Shown one piece after another: positions 4,840 through 6,164 of a stretch of 6,164 nt of DNA; the stretch's first letter is position 1; every line of letters starts with the position of its first letter. A program made the position numbers and the translations under genes. Below the pieces are notes generated by a model, which did not search any database, was not told the DNA's origin, and saw only the letters and a program-made list of their open reading frames with translations. This DNA comes from Desulfobulbaceae bacterium (GTDB lineage Bacteria; Desulfobacterota; Desulfobulbia; Desulfobulbales; Desulfobulbaceae), in contig DRLX01000515.1 in NCBI GenBank assembly GCA_011322715.1, forward strand, positions 1-6,164, in the 5' to 3' direction.

Positions 4840-6090
4840 ATGACATTTAATCAATTTGATTTTCATCCGGCCATAGCAGAGGCTATCGCCAAATGCGGTT
4901 ACACCGTCCCCACGGCCATTCAAAAGCAGGCCATGCCGCATCTGCTCAAGGGAAAAGACCTGTTAGGACTTGCCCAGACCGGGACGGGAAAAACGGCGGC
5001 ATTTGTTTTGCCGACTTTACAGAATCTGCAGCAAGGGCCGCGAAAAAAAATCCGGACACTGGTGCTCACCCCTACCAGAGAGCTTGCCGAACAGGTGCAT
5101 GAAAATATCCGGCAAATGGCCGGCACAACAAAACTTAAGAGCTGTGCCATTTACGGAGGCGTCAGCAAAAGCGGACAAATCAACACCTTGCGGCGCGGCG
5201 TCGAAATTGTCGTTGCCTGCCCCGGGCGCCTGCTCGACCATATAAACAGCAGGACCATCAACCTTTCTACCGTTGAAGTACTTATTCTCGACGAGGCGGA
5301 TCAGATGCTGGACCAGGGGTTTCTGCCCGATATCCGACGCATATTGAAACATGTCCCGCAGAAACGGCAGTCCATGGTTTTTTCGGCCACCATGCCGGGA
5401 GAGATTCGACACCTTGTCGAAAATATTCTCACCGACCATGTAACCATTCAGGTTGATCACGAAAAACCGGCCCAGACGATCAGTCATGTCCTGTTTCGTG
5501 TTGCCCAGAACCGCAAAACGGCCCTGTTGAAAAATATTCTCAAAGAAAAGGATATGGCAACCACTCTGGTCTTCACCCGAACAAAATATAAGGCCAAGAA
5601 TTTAGCAAGGCAGCTGCAAAATGCCGGCTACCGGGCGACATCACTGCAGGGGAGCATGTCGCAGACGCAACGTAAAACCGCCATGAACGGGTTTCGGGCC
5701 GGAAAATTCAATATTTTGGTTGCAACCGATATAGCTGCACGGGGTATTGATGTTTCCGGTATCTCCCATGTGGTAAATTACGATATTCCCGATACCGTCG
5801 AGGCCTATACCCATAGGACCGGACGCACGGGCAGAGCGGAGCAGACAGGCGAGGCGCTGACGTTTGTCACCGCAGATGACGGCCGCCTGTTACAGGCCGT
5901 TGAACGCCGACTGAATAAAAAAATTCGTCAGGAAAGCATTGTCGATTTTGACAGCGGCTTTGATCAAGCGTCGTCTCGGTCAGGCAATAGCCGAAAGTCC
6001 CCATCTTCCAGAGGGCCGCGACGTCACAAGGCGTCGACCCGAGGGCGAAAAGGGTCCGCACGAAGAAAGACTACATCTTCCCGTTATTAA
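4840..6090 (+). CDS. rhlE: DEAD-box ATP-dependent RNA helicase, RhlE-like
   Basis: A complete 416-residue cytoplasmic RNA helicase that uses ATP to unwind short RNA duplexes; family members act in ribosome assembly, RNA decay and cold adaptation. All core motifs are visible: Q motif with the upstream aromatic F8 and Q28; motif I AQTGTGKT (45-52); Ia PTRELA (78-83); GG (106-107); Ib CPGR (127-130); motif II DEAD (151-154); III SAT (182-184); IV around LVFTRT (243-248); V VATDIAARGID (294-304); VI HRTGRTGR (325-332). Thus both RecA-like domains are intact. The tail from about 379 to 416 has 14 arginine or lysine residues in 38 and no acidic residue, fitting a disordered RNA-binding extension. 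Small departures from the usual pattern: CPGR rather than TPGR, and DEADQMLDQGF where DEADRMLDMGF is common. The symbol reflects the RhlE-like architecture; exact orthology among DEAD-box paralogs is not certain. It is monocistronic within the window, with a long upstream leader. Confidence 0.93.
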   Translation: MTFNQFDFHPAIAEAIAKCGYTVPTAIQKQAMPHLLKGKDLLGLAQTGTGKTAAFVLPTLQNLQQGPRKKIRTLVLTPTRELAEQVHENIRQMAGTTKLKSCAIYGGVSKSGQINTLRRGVEIVVACPGRLLDHINSRTINLSTVEVLILDEADQMLDQGFLPDIRRILKHVPQKRQSMVFSATMPGEIRHLVENILTDHVTIQVDHEKPAQTISHVLFRVAQNRKTALLKNILKEKDMATTLVFTRTKYKAKNLARQLQNAGYRATSLQGSMSQTQRKTAMNGFRAGKFNILVATDIAARGIDVSGISHVVNYDIPDTVEAYTHRTGRTGRAEQTGEALTFVTADDGRLLQAVERRLNKKIRQESIVDFDSGFDQASSRSGNSRKSPSSRGPRRHKASTRGRKGSARRKTTSSRY

Positions 6091-6099
6091 AAGCGGGAA
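6078..6099 (+). other. Small inverted repeat across the helicase stop codon
   Basis: TTCCCG (6078-6083) and CGGGAA (6094-6099) pair around a 10-base loop that contains the TAA stop. A-rich rather than T-rich sequence follows, so it is not a standard intrinsic terminator on the plus strand. No other terminator for the helicase is visible before the window ends. Confidence 0.25.
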
Positions 6100-6144
6100 A
6101 ATTGCATGATAATGAGATGAACAGCTGAGATAAAAGGATGAAAT

Positions 6145-6158
6145 TCGCGCTTGCGCGA
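6145..6158. other. GC-rich hairpin at the right edge
   Basis: TCGCG and CGCGA form a perfect 5-bp stem around CTTG. On the plus strand it is followed by TAAAAA, not T residues. It could be part of a terminator whose remainder lies beyond the window, or one arm of a larger repeat; the edge prevents a decision. Confidence 0.25.
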
Positions 6159-6164
6159 TAAAAA

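Noticed and set aside
5017..5487. Minus-strand open frame of 156 residues inside the helicase gene
   Set aside because: It is opposite the helicase core motifs and shows no domain of its own; a shadow frame.
6133..6161. Possible new gene start (AGGATGAAA) at the right edge
   Set aside because: The frame closes after seven codons (MKFALAR) within the window.

Overview
The window (about 6.2 kb, roughly 50% GC in its genes) reads as a stretch of bacterial chromosome with four protein genes and one long gene-free region. Gene content suggests a sulfur-metabolising, probably anaerobic Gram-negative bacterium. A sulfide:quinone-reductase-like flavoprotein paired with a DUF1641 protein, a P2-type cation ATPase and an RhlE-type RNA helicase would suit Desulfobacterota (Desulfobulbales-like). 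That placement is inferred from gene content and protein style and was not tested by a search.

Left part, minus strand: positions 1747 to 1 hold the first 582 residues of a P2-type cation-transporting ATPase that runs off the left edge. It has a GTG start behind a strong ribosome binding site. It is separated by a clear rho-independent terminator (1830-1873) from an upstream two-gene operon on the same strand. That operon is an SQR-like FAD oxidoreductase (3890-2661, GTG start) followed after 10 bases by a DUF1641 protein (2650-1907). The DUF1641 protein contains three ungapped tandem copies of a 58-residue unit.

Middle, 3891-4839: about 950 bases between divergent genes with no convincing protein gene. 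The half near the sqr gene is AT-rich and holds a possible minus-strand promoter, a 14-bp inverted repeat near the predicted transcription start and a perfect hairpin in the sqr leader. The other half holds a good sigma70-type promoter on the plus strand (4308-4335). It also holds about 500 bases of apparent leader RNA with several short hairpins before the helicase start.

Right part, plus strand: 4840-6090 encodes a complete 416-residue DEAD-box helicase with all core motifs and an arginine/lysine/serine-rich tail. The last 74 bases hold no gene.

Functionally, the SQR-like protein and DUF1641 protein probably work together at the membrane in sulfide or sulfur oxidation coupled to the quinone pool. 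The ATPase and the helicase are separate transcription units with no evident link to that job. I found no mobile element, CRISPR array, tRNA or rRNA. The points most worth following are the DUF1641 repeat architecture, the cysteine set of the SQR-like protein, and the long helicase leader.
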